A DNA stretch of 20,471 nt from an uncultured Christensenellaceae bacterium (GTDB lineage: Bacteria; Bacillota; Clostridia; Christensenellales; UBA3700): contig CAJUOK010000003.1 in NCBI GenBank assembly GCA_910588015.1, positions 27,667 to 48,137 on the forward strand, written 5' to 3'. A program made the translations under genes and the position numbers. This document shows positions 5,633 to 14,070 of the stretch, one piece after another. Below the pieces are notes generated by a model. It was given only the letters and a program-made list of their open reading frames with translations. It was not told where the DNA came from and did no database searches. Positions within the stretch are counted from its first letter, which is position 1, and each line of letters begins with the position of its first letter.

Positions 5633-7090
5633 TCAAATATTAAACACTCCGAACACGTCTAGTATCGACGTGACAAGTATTGCCGCTATGCATATCGGAC
5701 AAACGTATCTTATCATAACGTTGAAGAACTTCTTGAACTTAAACGCGCCGTTGAGTTCTATTTCGTCGGTGATATTTTTACAGCCTACTATATAGCCTAT
5801 AAATACGCAGGTAAGCAAAGCCGCTATCGGCATAAGCACGGAGTTGCTCAAAAAGTCAAACATATCGAGTATCGTCATACCGCCCACCGACACGGCGCTC
5901 CAAACGCCGAATCCCAGCGACGAAGGTATGCCCAACAACAGCGTGCCGACATAAACTATAATACTTGATTTCTTACGCGACAAATGGAATTTGTCCATCA
6001 CTATGGATACAACCGTCTCCATAAGAGATATTGCCGAAGTCAGCGCCGCAAACAGCACGAGCGCAAAGAACAGAGTTCCGAGAATACCGCCGCCGACGGT
6101 TCCGAACTTGGCGAAGACCTTTGGCAACGCCACGAACATAAGTCCCGGTCCCTGCCCCAACGTCTCGGGATTTCCTCCCGAAAAAGTATACGCCGCAGGG
6201 ATAATCATAAGTCCCGATAGCAAAGCTATACCCGTATCGAAAATCTCTATCTGATGCACTGACGATTCTATCTTGTCCTGCTTTTTCATATACGAACCGT
6301 AAGTTATCATTATACCCATTGCAAGCGACATAGAATAAAACAGCTGACCAAGCGCGGCAAGCACCGTCTTGATAGAAAACTTTTTGAAATCCGGCAAAAG
6401 ATAATACTTGACGCCCTCGGCGGACCCCTCCATCGTCAACGCATATATCGTGACTCCAATCGTCAAAAGCACAAGCGCCGGCATCAAAAATTTGCTGACT
6501 TTTTCTATTCCCTTTTCCACGCCGAAGATTACGACGACAAAAGCCGCGGTGACAAAAATCGCAAAAAACAACAGCGGTTGCCAAGGAGAAGATATAAAGT
6601 TGTTAAAATAACTATCGCCTGCGGCAGATGCTCCGCTTCCCGTCAAGAACGTAAAGAAGTATTTGCCTACCCAACCTCCTATTACCGAATAATAAGGCAA
6701 TATTATAATAGGTATCACCGCGCAAAGCACACCGAGAAAAGCCCACTTTTTGTTGAGCTTTTTGAATGCGTTGATTGCGCTGGCTCCCGTCTTTCTGCCG
6801 AGAGTTATTTCGGCAATCATAAGCACAAAGCCGAAGGTAAGCGCCAAAACGATATAGGTCAGCAAGAATATTCCGCCGCCGTATTTTGCCGCAAGATAGG
6901 GAAAACGCCAAATGTTTCCAAGTCCCACGGCAGAGCCTGCCGCCGCCAATACAAAGCCTATTTTTCCCGTAAAACTTCCGCGTTTTTTCTTTTCGACAAG
7001 ATTTTCCTGCAAAGCAGCGGTTTCTCCTTGAGACTTGCTTGCAGCGTTTATTTGCAATTCTTCCGTCTGTGGGGTATTGTTGTCTTCCAT
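5633..7090 (-). CDS. Sodium-dependent symporter of the NSS/SNF family
   Basis: An inner-membrane protein expected to couple Na+ entry to uptake of an amino acid or similar small molecule. After a 37-residue polar N-terminal tail, the first helix carries the NSS signature GSAVGLGNIWRFPYLAAKYG (residues 52-71), which forms the Na+ and substrate sites in LeuT-fold members. Further hydrophobic segments give about 11-12 membrane helices. TM6 contains LGQLFYSMSLAMGIMITYGS and TM8 ALTSAISLMETV, both near the central site. Length (485 aa) is normal. AAGGAG lies 4 nt before the ATG. It is 42 nt downstream of the DUF4091 gene on the same strand with no terminator between, so the two form an operon. The substrate cannot be read from the sequence; the partner gene suggests a link to polysaccharide-derived or amino compounds (weak inference). 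Confidence 0.93.
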   Translation of the reverse strand: MEDNNTPQTEELQINAASKSQGETAALQENLVEKKKRGSFTGKIGFVLAAAGSAVGLGNIWRFPYLAAKYGGGIFLLTYIVLALTFGFVLMIAEITLGRKTGASAINAFKKLNKKWAFLGVLCAVIPIIILPYYSVIGGWVGKYFFTFLTGSGASAAGDSYFNNFISSPWQPLLFFAIFVTAAFVVVIFGVEKGIEKVSKFLMPALVLLTIGVTIYALTMEGSAEGVKYYLLPDFKKFSIKTVLAALGQLFYSMSLAMGIMITYGSYMKKQDKIESSVHQIEIFDTGIALLSGLMIIPAAYTFSGGNPETLGQGPGLMFVALPKVFAKFGTVGGGILGTLFFALVLFAALTSAISLMETVVSIVMDKFHLSRKKSSIIVYVGTLLLGIPSSLGFGVWSAVSVGGMTILDMFDFLSNSVLMPIAALLTCVFIGYIVGCKNITDEIELNGAFKFKKFFNVMIRYVCPICIAAILVTSILDVFGVFNI

Positions 7091-7132
7091 TGTTCTCCTT
7101 ATATTTATCCTAATATATTTAATGTAGCAAAA

Positions 7133-8761
7133 TTATTTCGTCAGTTTTTCTCTTATCGCCGCGTTAATATTTTCGCGCATTTGCAACTGCCATTCGTCGC
7201 TGTGGGGATAGACGTCGAATTCTATTGGCTTTTCCGCGCCGCTTTCTATGATGTTTAACACAGCTTCTCTGCCAATAAGACTCTCGGCAAGCTGCATTGC
7301 GCGCAAATCTTGAAGCGCGTCGTAAAATACCTTAAGGCGCAGCGAAAGCAACGGCTTTTCGTCCTTACCCGGATACACGACGTATGAATCTCCCGACGGG
7401 AAAAAGCCGCCCGCGTCCGTCTCGCTGAACGGGTCAACTTCGCCGACGGAAAGCCTTTTGTACCAAAAATTATATCCCCAATGCAAAAAGCCTTTGACGT
7501 CGTATTTATACAGCTGACAGCCAAGCACTCTGTTACGCTGCGACGGCATCGAGAAAAATCTGTTAGACACATTTGCCGCCTGCGCGGAACAATAATACGT
7601 CCAAAGCTCTTCGACGTTGCCGATATAAGGCTTGATGTGGTCGTTGGCGGGTATCGGAAGTCCCACAAGTCCTCTTTGATAGAATTTATAATCGCTCAAC
7701 GCGTCTATTATCTTGAATTCTCCAAAAAGCTCTCTGACAATATCGCTTGCCTTGCGGTACTGACGAATCACGCCTGCAAACGGCTCGTCGGAAACGTGGA
7801 AAAATACTTTGTCCGCAACGCCTTTTTCCTTGAGGTACTTTTTAAGTTCGGGCGCAAGCGCGGCAAGAAAAGTCTTATACTTTTTGCCTGCTCCGCGAGT
7901 ATTCCATCCGAAGATACGCTTAACCTCGCCGTCTACGGTCGCAATGATTTTAGGACATTTTTTCGCGCCCCATTGCGTGAAGAAATGCGCCATTTCAAAA
8001 TACTCTATGCCGACTTTGCGACACATATCTATCCACTTGTCGAGATTGGAAAAGTCAAAAGAATATTCGCCGCCGTTGACCTCTACTCCAATCAACTGCA
8101 CGGTCTTGCGCTCCTTGCCCTTTTTGGTGTCCAAAGGCGGAGTAAATATCGGCGTAAGCGCCATATTCATTCCGTATTCGTAAGCAGTCTTGAGATATGT
8201 TTCCACTATCTCCCAATATCTATCGGAAAAAACTTCCGCGTTGTAATACGTCGACAGACAGTCGGTGTGTATCCAATTGGTATAAAGCAAAGTCTGCTCC
8301 GGCAAACAAGCGTCTATTACGTCAAAAGTCAATCCTCTGCGCTCCTCGATTCCTTCGCCGCTCAAAACAACTTCGACTTTATGCTCTCCCGCCGAAATCA
8401 AACTTTGACAATCCAAGGATATCCAAAGGCTCTTCCATTCTCCCGCTGTCAAATCGACTTCTTTGTCCATAGGGCGCAAAAGCTCGGGAAACTTGCCCGC
8501 CTCTTTTCTCAAAGTATAATCGTCTTGCGTTTTTGCCACGGGCATACCCGAATATATCTCTTCCACAACGCACAATTTGATAGCGTCTTGCAAATCTGAA
8601 TTAATCTCAACCGAAAGCTTGCAGTCGACGTCGCTGTTCAATGCCAACTGCATCGACGCCTTTTCGTTGCGAAAAATACTCACTCTGTCAAACTCTTTAG
8701 CCTTCGGCTCTTCGTCCGAAAACACTTTTACAAGAGAGCTCAACGCCTTGATTTTTAGCAT
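7133..8761 (-). CDS. DUF4091-domain protein, putative glycoside hydrolase (542 aa)
   Basis: Matches the layout of DUF4091 proteins: an N-terminal beta-sandwich (about 1-150, with TAGEWKSLWISLDCQ), then a TIM-barrel-like region. The barrel contains NWIHTDCLSTYYN, FEMAHFFTQWG, HVSDEPF (about 315) and the C-terminal signature FLHWGYNFWY followed by GDSYVVYPG. The acidic pair in SDEP is a plausible catalytic site by analogy with related barrel hydrolases, but activity for the family is poorly defined. There is no signal peptide, so it should act in the cytoplasm on imported or endogenous glycans. AAAGGAG stands 6-7 nt before the ATG. It is the first gene of a two-gene operon with the NSS symporter. 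Family assignment is strong; substrate unknown. Confidence 0.88.
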   Translation of the reverse strand: MLKIKALSSLVKVFSDEEPKAKEFDRVSIFRNEKASMQLALNSDVDCKLSVEINSDLQDAIKLCVVEEIYSGMPVAKTQDDYTLRKEAGKFPELLRPMDKEVDLTAGEWKSLWISLDCQSLISAGEHKVEVVLSGEGIEERRGLTFDVIDACLPEQTLLYTNWIHTDCLSTYYNAEVFSDRYWEIVETYLKTAYEYGMNMALTPIFTPPLDTKKGKERKTVQLIGVEVNGGEYSFDFSNLDKWIDMCRKVGIEYFEMAHFFTQWGAKKCPKIIATVDGEVKRIFGWNTRGAGKKYKTFLAALAPELKKYLKEKGVADKVFFHVSDEPFAGVIRQYRKASDIVRELFGEFKIIDALSDYKFYQRGLVGLPIPANDHIKPYIGNVEELWTYYCSAQAANVSNRFFSMPSQRNRVLGCQLYKYDVKGFLHWGYNFWYKRLSVGEVDPFSETDAGGFFPSGDSYVVYPGKDEKPLLSLRLKVFYDALQDLRAMQLAESLIGREAVLNIIESGAEKPIEFDVYPHSDEWQLQMRENINAAIREKLTK

Positions 8762-8801
8762 AATTATCTCCTTTATGGCTGATTATCCCATATATTTTCT
8801 T

Positions 8802-8830
8802 ATTATATCACACAATAAGCCCAAAATGAC
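8802..8830 (-). promoter_or_regulatory. Promoter of the DUF4091-symporter operon
   Basis: On the minus strand a perfect TATAAT -10 box (8807-8802) lies 41 nt upstream of the ATG. A weak -35 box, GTCATT, lies 17 nt further upstream. No other good promoter is visible. Confidence 0.55.
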
Positions 8831-8920
8831 AGCAAAAAACGCAGATAATTGAATATTTTTATTATTTTGTTTATCCTTTCAACTAATAAATTAATTGTAA
8901 TGTAGAAAACTAATTTTGAT

Positions 8921-8984
8921 ATGTCATTGACGCTCGCACGAGACGCATCTGCTTGCTCGCTATGCCGTCGCTTCGCTCCTTACG
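8921..8984. repeat. 64-nt dispersed repeat, left inverted copy
   Basis: This segment matches the reverse complement of 15466-15529 at 62 of 64 positions. It contains no ORF. The surrounding gene-free stretch (8831-9128) also holds an AGACCTCTCC-type palindrome at 9032-9060 and a short match to the 17.6-kb repeat at about 9103-9120; the rest is AT-rich with nothing recognisable. Confidence 0.9.
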
Positions 8985-9031
8985 TCCAAGCGTAGCGCGT
9001 GGAGAAATCTCTTCCAATTTTAATATTGATT

Positions 9032-9060
9032 AGACCTCTCCGCTTCGGTCGAGGGTGACA
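9032..9060. repeat. Short dispersed palindrome (GACCTCTC ... GGTCGAGG type)
   Basis: GACCTCTCCGCTTCGGTCGA followed by GGGTGACA: a small imperfect palindrome. Close copies in the same orientation lie at 15626-15652, 17740-17766 and 17906-17932, and a variant with TTTCTCC and GAAATGACA lies at 17631-17659. All are between genes. This resembles REP-like intergenic elements. Confidence 0.8.
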
Positions 9061-9128
9061 GAATACTTCGCACGAAATGACATATTATATTTCAATGTCA
9101 TTACGCTGCATTTTGTTGGTCAAATATC

Positions 9129-12100
9129 TTAATCTTTTATTTCCCGCAATATGGCGGCGTCTTTTATCCTGTCGTCATTTGCAAGAACTATAGCTTTGCT
9201 TATAATATCGGCGGTCATAGGGTCTTCGTCTACAAAATCGAGTAGCAACGGCTTATCCACGCTGTATACGGTGTCGAGAGCCAAATTGCCTTTTCCTTCT
9301 TTAAAGACCAAGCCCGTGCGTATATTGACGACGTAAGTTCCCAGCTTGCCTTCTACCTTGATATTGTCTTTTAGGAAAGACACGTTGGAAAGTCCCAAAA
9401 TTTTCACGATAGATTTCAAGACCTCTTGGCGCATTTCCACCGTCGACATCGCCAATTCGAAGTCGTATATGACTTTGGAACTTATGGCTATCATCAAATC
9501 CACGTCGCGCAACGTCTCCGAAAAAGTCACGTCGTCCACGTCTTTTAGCGCGATAATTTCTCCACTCTTGCGCTTGAGAAAATATATTCCGTGAAGCTCT
9601 TTGTTTACGTTGGTATAGTCAGCGGTATAGAAAAAATCAAATTCGCGAAATATGGCGGCGACAGTATCGCAACGGTAATGCACTTTGCGAAGTCCTATGT
9701 CTTCCGACACTCCCCATCCCCTGCCTTTGAGCGCGGCTACGCACTTCTTGACGTCCACCTCGAAGCCTTTGAACCTCAACACCTCGTCTTGAGTAAGCTC
9801 TATGTCCGTCTTGACGTATATCTCTCTCAACGCCTGCTTAAACGGCTGACGGATATTACGGCTTGCGACGTATTCGATTGCGCGAGACAATAGCCCCAAC
9901 TTTTTGAGTTCTACGGGATGAGCGACGTATACGCTGTCAGCCTCGATAGCTCTGCCGTCTATATCCTTAATCTTACCGTCAAATATGCACAGTCTGCCGT
10001 CGCTTATCAGCAAAAGTTTTGTCAGCACAAAATGTATTATGCTCTCGCGGCTCATATTTTCCAGCTGTTGCGCTCTAAACTCAACGCGAGTATTCATTGC
10101 GTTTTCAAATCCCGTTATCACCCGTCTCAACTTTTGGTTAAGCGTCTTGATTTGCTCGCGCAAAGATACTACCGCTTGGTTTTTGCCGTATTTGGAAGGA
10201 ATCGAAGACAGCGCTTTGCCGTCTTTTTGAACTTTATATGCAATCTTGAATTTACTTTGGTCTATATATGGCGTAATCTCTATGCCGTCGACTTCGAAAG
10301 TCTTGAATATATCGCTAGGCTCTTGGGCTTCCATTTCAAATATGAATATATCGGAGCTTGCATAACCCGCGACTCGCGCAAGATTTTCAAGCGCTATGTC
10401 CACAGTCCTGCGCTCGCTCAACTGACGTTGCGCGCCGAACTGCTTGGCGCTCTTTGCAAACTCCGCAAGCTTGATATATCTTTGATACAAATCGGCTTTG
10501 TCCTCTATGGGTATAAGACTGTAGATAAGACAGTAATCTTTATTGCGCGAGGTATTGATTTTTTCAATGCATTCGGTTTTGGTAATCTTTGAGTTCATAG
10601 CGTCAAAAAATCTTTGAGCGCGTTTGTGCAAACCGCCGACGGTGACGTATTTCGCATTGTCGTATATGCGTTTGAGCATATCGGCAGGAACTTTGTCAAC
10701 CATTTCTTTATACCACTTGCAATCAAACGCTCCGTCTTTGAAATCTTGATAGCTCACGTCGGAAAATTCTTTTATCTGCTCTATTCTGCGCTCTTCTTTT
10801 TCCGATTCAAGAGTCTCGTTGAGATGCGCTATGAACCAAAAAACCGCAATCTTAAGATGAGGTACTTGAAGATATTTTGCCGTATAATCGACAAATTCGG
10901 GATTGAAGAGAGTGGCTTTGATAAGCTCGTCGTCGGTGACGTCGTATTTTTTTATCAACTCGCAAAACGTAGCGTAGTCGTCATTCTCGCCTTTGACGGT
11001 ATTCTTGAGGATAATAGACAGCGTTTCGTTTTTTTCATTGCCGTAAGGCGAACGAACCCAAGTCAGTCCGCGCAACGCGACTATTGCCTTAAAATATTTT
11101 TCCGCTCCAAAAAATTTTACGCTGCGTCGCAACAAATCGCTATATAAAGTCTGCAAACTCCCGCGCGAAAACTCTACGTTGAGCGCCTCTTCCATACAGT
11201 CTATCATCATAGCCTTATACTTCTTTTTCTTATAGTCCGACCGCATAATACAATCTGGCGAAGTCGGCAAGAAGGTTTCTGCAAATCCTTGCTTCTGAAT
11301 AAAATATCTTGCCAATCTATCGGATATAAAACCGTTTTCGTAAGCTTCTGCAATCAAATTATAATTGATACTATCGATTATGCCTTCGTTGAGCAAAGCG
11401 CATTCGCAACGCAACATAGTTTTTACCAAGTTGGGTTCAGCGCCGTCCTTAAGCAAAAGTCTGCCGAACATTCTTGGATATTTGTCCGTACTGCCGCTCT
11501 TTTCGTATTTATCCAACGCTTCGCGCCGAGTAAACGCCGCAATAATTGCTATCAGCTCTTTATCGCTCAAAAGCTCTTCGGCAATCGCCGCGTCAAGTTG
11601 TTTCGCGACGTTGAACTCGTTGACTTCGTACCAACGTCCTTTGTTGAGAGACGCTGCGTATTCATACGCCTCGTCGCTGTCTTTTGAATTGCCGCTCGCC
11701 GCGCAGTAAAGTTTTTTTGCGCACTTTTGCGCGCATTCGATAAGCGCAAGTATTCCCGCAAGCTCTTCGGCTGAGAAATTATCGCGTAGAATTTCTTTTA
11801 TTTTACTGCCCAAAGGATATTGCTCGAATCTGAAATCAAACTGCTCGCACCCCTTTACTCGCTCGAATTTGGAGCCCAACTGCGCCAAGCCGTCTGAATA
11901 ATACGTCTCGTATTCATAATCTTTGTTGACTTCTATAAAATCTTTTATGGCTTTAAAAAAGTCTTTTGCGCGCTGTAATGATATTGCTTTTATCGGAGAG
12001 ACGTCAATATCTTGCATTGCTATATTCTTTATTTCGTCGTCGGGTCTGTCGACTTTGAATACGCTATTGCTCCACCAACTGAACCTCTCCGTTTTTTTTA

Positions 12101-13625
12101 CCAGCTCGGCAGAATCTATTTTGCCGCTGCTCTTTTGCATCTCTTCGCCGACGGACTTTTTATATTCCTCATTGCAGGAGACGAGATATTGCGCTATTTT
12201 CTCGCTTTCTGGCGACGACAAAAATACCTTTGTTATTTTTGATTTGACAGTTTGCTTTTTTGACTTGAGATAATCCGACGCGCTTACAGCCTCGTCGTAA
12301 GTCAGCTTGATTTTGCTTTCGTCAAAAAAATTTACAGACTCGTAATTGTCAGTCTTCAAAAATTTTATCGCGCAAGCTCTGACGTCAAGCGCCGTCCTGT
12401 CCTTGACAACGCATAAGTAAGCCGCTTGCGCTTCTTCTTTTAAAGTATCGTATATCCCGTCAAGTTTTTGGACGTATTCATCGCCCAACCTTACGGCAAT
12501 TTTTGCTATTTTTGACACTACGGTCGACTTAAATAAGTCTCTTGCAAAATTAATATCGTCGTCGGTCTTGTAATGATAGCAAACTTTGTTCATCGAAATA
12601 AGTATACTAAATAGCGTATCGAAGACCTTTGGCAATACCGACATATCAATATAATCGGCGTTTATCCTATAAATAAAGAAGGATAAATCTTCGAGTGTGA
12701 GAGAGTCGGTAAAAATATCGAGGACGTAATCTTTGTTTATTGACTCCACGGATAGACTGTTGAGCAACGCCCACCTAGCCCTATCTCCTCCGCGCTCCAA
12801 AACGTCGATTGCAAACGAACGGAATTGCGCTTCGTACATTCTGTCGTATGCGTTGATAAAGTGATACGCGCGCTTATAATCGGCGTTGAGATATTTTTCG
12901 CAATTGCCCGCCGCCGCGTTGCGCAATACTGCGACAAGGTCTTTCGGAGCAAGCACAGTAGTATAGTCTCCAACCTTCACGCAGGCTTCGTTCATAGCCT
13001 TGAATCTATAATAATTATTGCCGTCTATAGCGTCGAGACATCTCAAAGCCATAGCTTTGTCGGACGATTCCAACATCGCTTCGAATATGTTTATGCGCAA
13101 CGTATCTTGCAATTGCGCCGATTGAATCCAATTTGTCAAAGCCGAAAAAAATACGTCGTTGTCGACAGAACAAATCAGCGGTAAAAAGTAATCGGCGTAC
13201 TCGGGATTTTCATTGACAAAAGCAACCAACTTCTTATCTCCGTCTTTTGTATTCAATACCCCGTCTTTAAATAATTTCAAAGACGAAGGCTCGCAATGGC
13301 TCAACATATACGTTTCTATGCCCGCCGTCTTAAAATTTTTTACGCTTTCAAAATCTTTTGGATTGACTACTCCGTGATTTAAACAAACGTAAGTCATAAA
13401 TTGGTCACGGTTGGCGTAGCAATAACGCGAATCGGCGCCGCCGTAAAATTTTATGTATTCGTCGTAATAATCGGGAATCAAAGACCTAAAAACTTGCTCG
13501 TTCTGACGAATGAACTTAATAGCAAAAAAGCCTCCTTTCTCGTTTAAAAGCTCATTTTTAATTTCCTCGTTATCCAAATTATTAAGCAGTTTCAAAATCT
13601 TTTTATCAGTAATTTTCCTCACCAT
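9129..13625 (-). CDS. Giant DUF4132-domain protein (1498 aa)
   Basis: Residues 1 to about 1100 are almost entirely alpha-helical, resembling HEAT/ARM-type solenoid repeats without clear enzymatic motifs. The C-terminal part carries DUF4132 features: SVYVAHPVEL (about 1235), QPFKQALREIYVKT (about 1258), an RFKGFEVD segment, ALKGRGW (about 1303) and a beta-rich end. DUF4132 proteins (for example E. coli YehI/MolR-type) are often found near MoxR-type ATPase and VWA-domain genes; none is present here. There is no signal peptide or membrane segment. The ATG overlaps the last 7 nt of the upstream 105-residue gene and has a GAGGGG site about 6 nt before it, so the two are co-translated. Function is unknown; a scaffold or stress/conflict role is only an inference. 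The C-terminal family call is good, the N-terminal call is structural impression. Confidence 0.85.
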   Translation of the reverse strand: MVRKITDKKILKLLNNLDNEEIKNELLNEKGGFFAIKFIRQNEQVFRSLIPDYYDEYIKFYGGADSRYCYANRDQFMTYVCLNHGVVNPKDFESVKNFKTAGIETYMLSHCEPSSLKLFKDGVLNTKDGDKKLVAFVNENPEYADYFLPLICSVDNDVFFSALTNWIQSAQLQDTLRINIFEAMLESSDKAMALRCLDAIDGNNYYRFKAMNEACVKVGDYTTVLAPKDLVAVLRNAAAGNCEKYLNADYKRAYHFINAYDRMYEAQFRSFAIDVLERGGDRARWALLNSLSVESINKDYVLDIFTDSLTLEDLSFFIYRINADYIDMSVLPKVFDTLFSILISMNKVCYHYKTDDDINFARDLFKSTVVSKIAKIAVRLGDEYVQKLDGIYDTLKEEAQAAYLCVVKDRTALDVRACAIKFLKTDNYESVNFFDESKIKLTYDEAVSASDYLKSKKQTVKSKITKVFLSSPESEKIAQYLVSCNEEYKKSVGEEMQKSSGKIDSAELVKKTERFSWWSNSVFKVDRPDDEIKNIAMQDIDVSPIKAISLQRAKDFFKAIKDFIEVNKDYEYETYYSDGLAQLGSKFERVKGCEQFDFRFEQYPLGSKIKEILRDNFSAEELAGILALIECAQKCAKKLYCAASGNSKDSDEAYEYAASLNKGRWYEVNEFNVAKQLDAAIAEELLSDKELIAIIAAFTRREALDKYEKSGSTDKYPRMFGRLLLKDGAEPNLVKTMLRCECALLNEGIIDSINYNLIAEAYENGFISDRLARYFIQKQGFAETFLPTSPDCIMRSDYKKKKYKAMMIDCMEEALNVEFSRGSLQTLYSDLLRRSVKFFGAEKYFKAIVALRGLTWVRSPYGNEKNETLSIILKNTVKGENDDYATFCELIKKYDVTDDELIKATLFNPEFVDYTAKYLQVPHLKIAVFWFIAHLNETLESEKEERRIEQIKEFSDVSYQDFKDGAFDCKWYKEMVDKVPADMLKRIYDNAKYVTVGGLHKRAQRFFDAMNSKITKTECIEKINTSRNKDYCLIYSLIPIEDKADLYQRYIKLAEFAKSAKQFGAQRQLSERRTVDIALENLARVAGYASSDIFIFEMEAQEPSDIFKTFEVDGIEITPYIDQSKFKIAYKVQKDGKALSSIPSKYGKNQAVVSLREQIKTLNQKLRRVITGFENAMNTRVEFRAQQLENMSRESIIHFVLTKLLLISDGRLCIFDGKIKDIDGRAIEADSVYVAHPVELKKLGLLSRAIEYVASRNIRQPFKQALREIYVKTDIELTQDEVLRFKGFEVDVKKCVAALKGRGWGVSEDIGLRKVHYRCDTVAAIFREFDFFYTADYTNVNKELHGIYFLKRKSGEIIALKDVDDVTFSETLRDVDLMIAISSKVIYDFELAMSTVEMRQEVLKSIVKILGLSNVSFLKDNIKVEGKLGTYVVNIRTGLVFKEGKGNLALDTVYSVDKPLLLDFVDEDPMTADIISKAIVLANDDRIKDAAILREIKD

Positions 13626-13936
13626 ATGATACCCCTCACATACTTAAGTTTGACAAGCATAATTTCGTCGTCTTCGCAAAATCTAAGGCTTTCGTCCAAA
13701 TTGCTATACCTAATATTCTGCGTAGTGTTGACGATATATACGCAACCGTCTGCAAAATCGTCAATCGCCGCTTGTACGCACTCCTCAAGCGCGCAATCTA
13801 TAGGTCGGCGCTTATAGTTACGCTTCACCATTTCCACGATAAACTCTCTAACCGTCGTAGCAGTCGTCTCATATTCTCGCCGCTCAATCGGCTCTTTTAA
13901 ATTTGATAAAGATTTTCGCAGTATATAAATTTTCAT
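13619..13936 (-). CDS. Small protein coupled to DUF4132, possibly ubiquitin-like (105 aa)
   Basis: I do not recognise a named family. The pattern is strand (MKIYILRKSLSNL), strand (RREYETTATT), helix (VREFIVEMVKRNYK), a helical insertion (about 45-65), then strands ending NIRYSNLDESLRFCEDDEIM followed by LVKLKYVRG. The order beta-beta-alpha-beta and the final L-x-D-x-x-x-L-x...DDEIMLVKL segment resemble beta-grasp ubiquitin-like proteins, whose last strand carries a similar motif. There is no C-terminal GlyGly (it ends RGIIW), so conjugation is not implied. Its stop codon overlaps the DUF4132 start, which suggests a fixed partnership. The ribosome binding site is weak (TTGGAAA just before the ATG). 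The ORF is well supported; the fold is inference. Confidence 0.7.
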   Translation of the reverse strand: MKIYILRKSLSNLKEPIERREYETTATTVREFIVEMVKRNYKRRPIDCALEECVQAAIDDFADGCVYIVNTTQNIRYSNLDESLRFCEDDEIMLVKLKYVRGIIW

Positions 13937-13955
13937 TTTCCAATCAAAATAAATA

Positions 13956-13999
13956 AGTATCGTGACTATATTTTATCACGATACTGTATTTTGAGTCAA
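13956..13999 (-). promoter_or_regulatory. Promoter and operator of the DUF4132 operon
   Basis: On the minus strand, -35 TTGACT (13999-13994) and -10 TAAAAT (13975-13970) are 18 nt apart. The -10 box fills the loop of a perfect inverted repeat, AGTATCGTGA (13956-13965) and TCACGATACT (13976-13985). This is the geometry of a repressor operator. The leader would be only about 27 nt. Read as RNA from the upstream nuclease gene, the same repeat followed by a T-rich tail could also act as a weak terminator. Confidence 0.65.
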
Positions 14000-14070
14000 T
14001 ATTATAATAAGTAAAGTATAGAGCTTTGTTAATGCCTAAATTATCTAACCAATAATTAAATAAATTCTTC

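Noticed and set aside
5973..6584. Minus-strand frame of 203 codons within the symporter
   Set aside because: Same strand but another frame of the symporter gene; no domain, and the NSS protein is unambiguous.
7481..8599. Plus-strand open frame of 372 codons
   Set aside because: Lies antisense to the DUF4091 gene, has no recognisable domain, and its composition is that of a shadow frame; the minus-strand protein is clearly the real one.
9918..10592. Plus-strand open frames of 100-224 codons across 9.1-13.2 kb
   Set aside because: All are antisense to the DUF4132 gene, lack ribosome binding sites and show no domain features.
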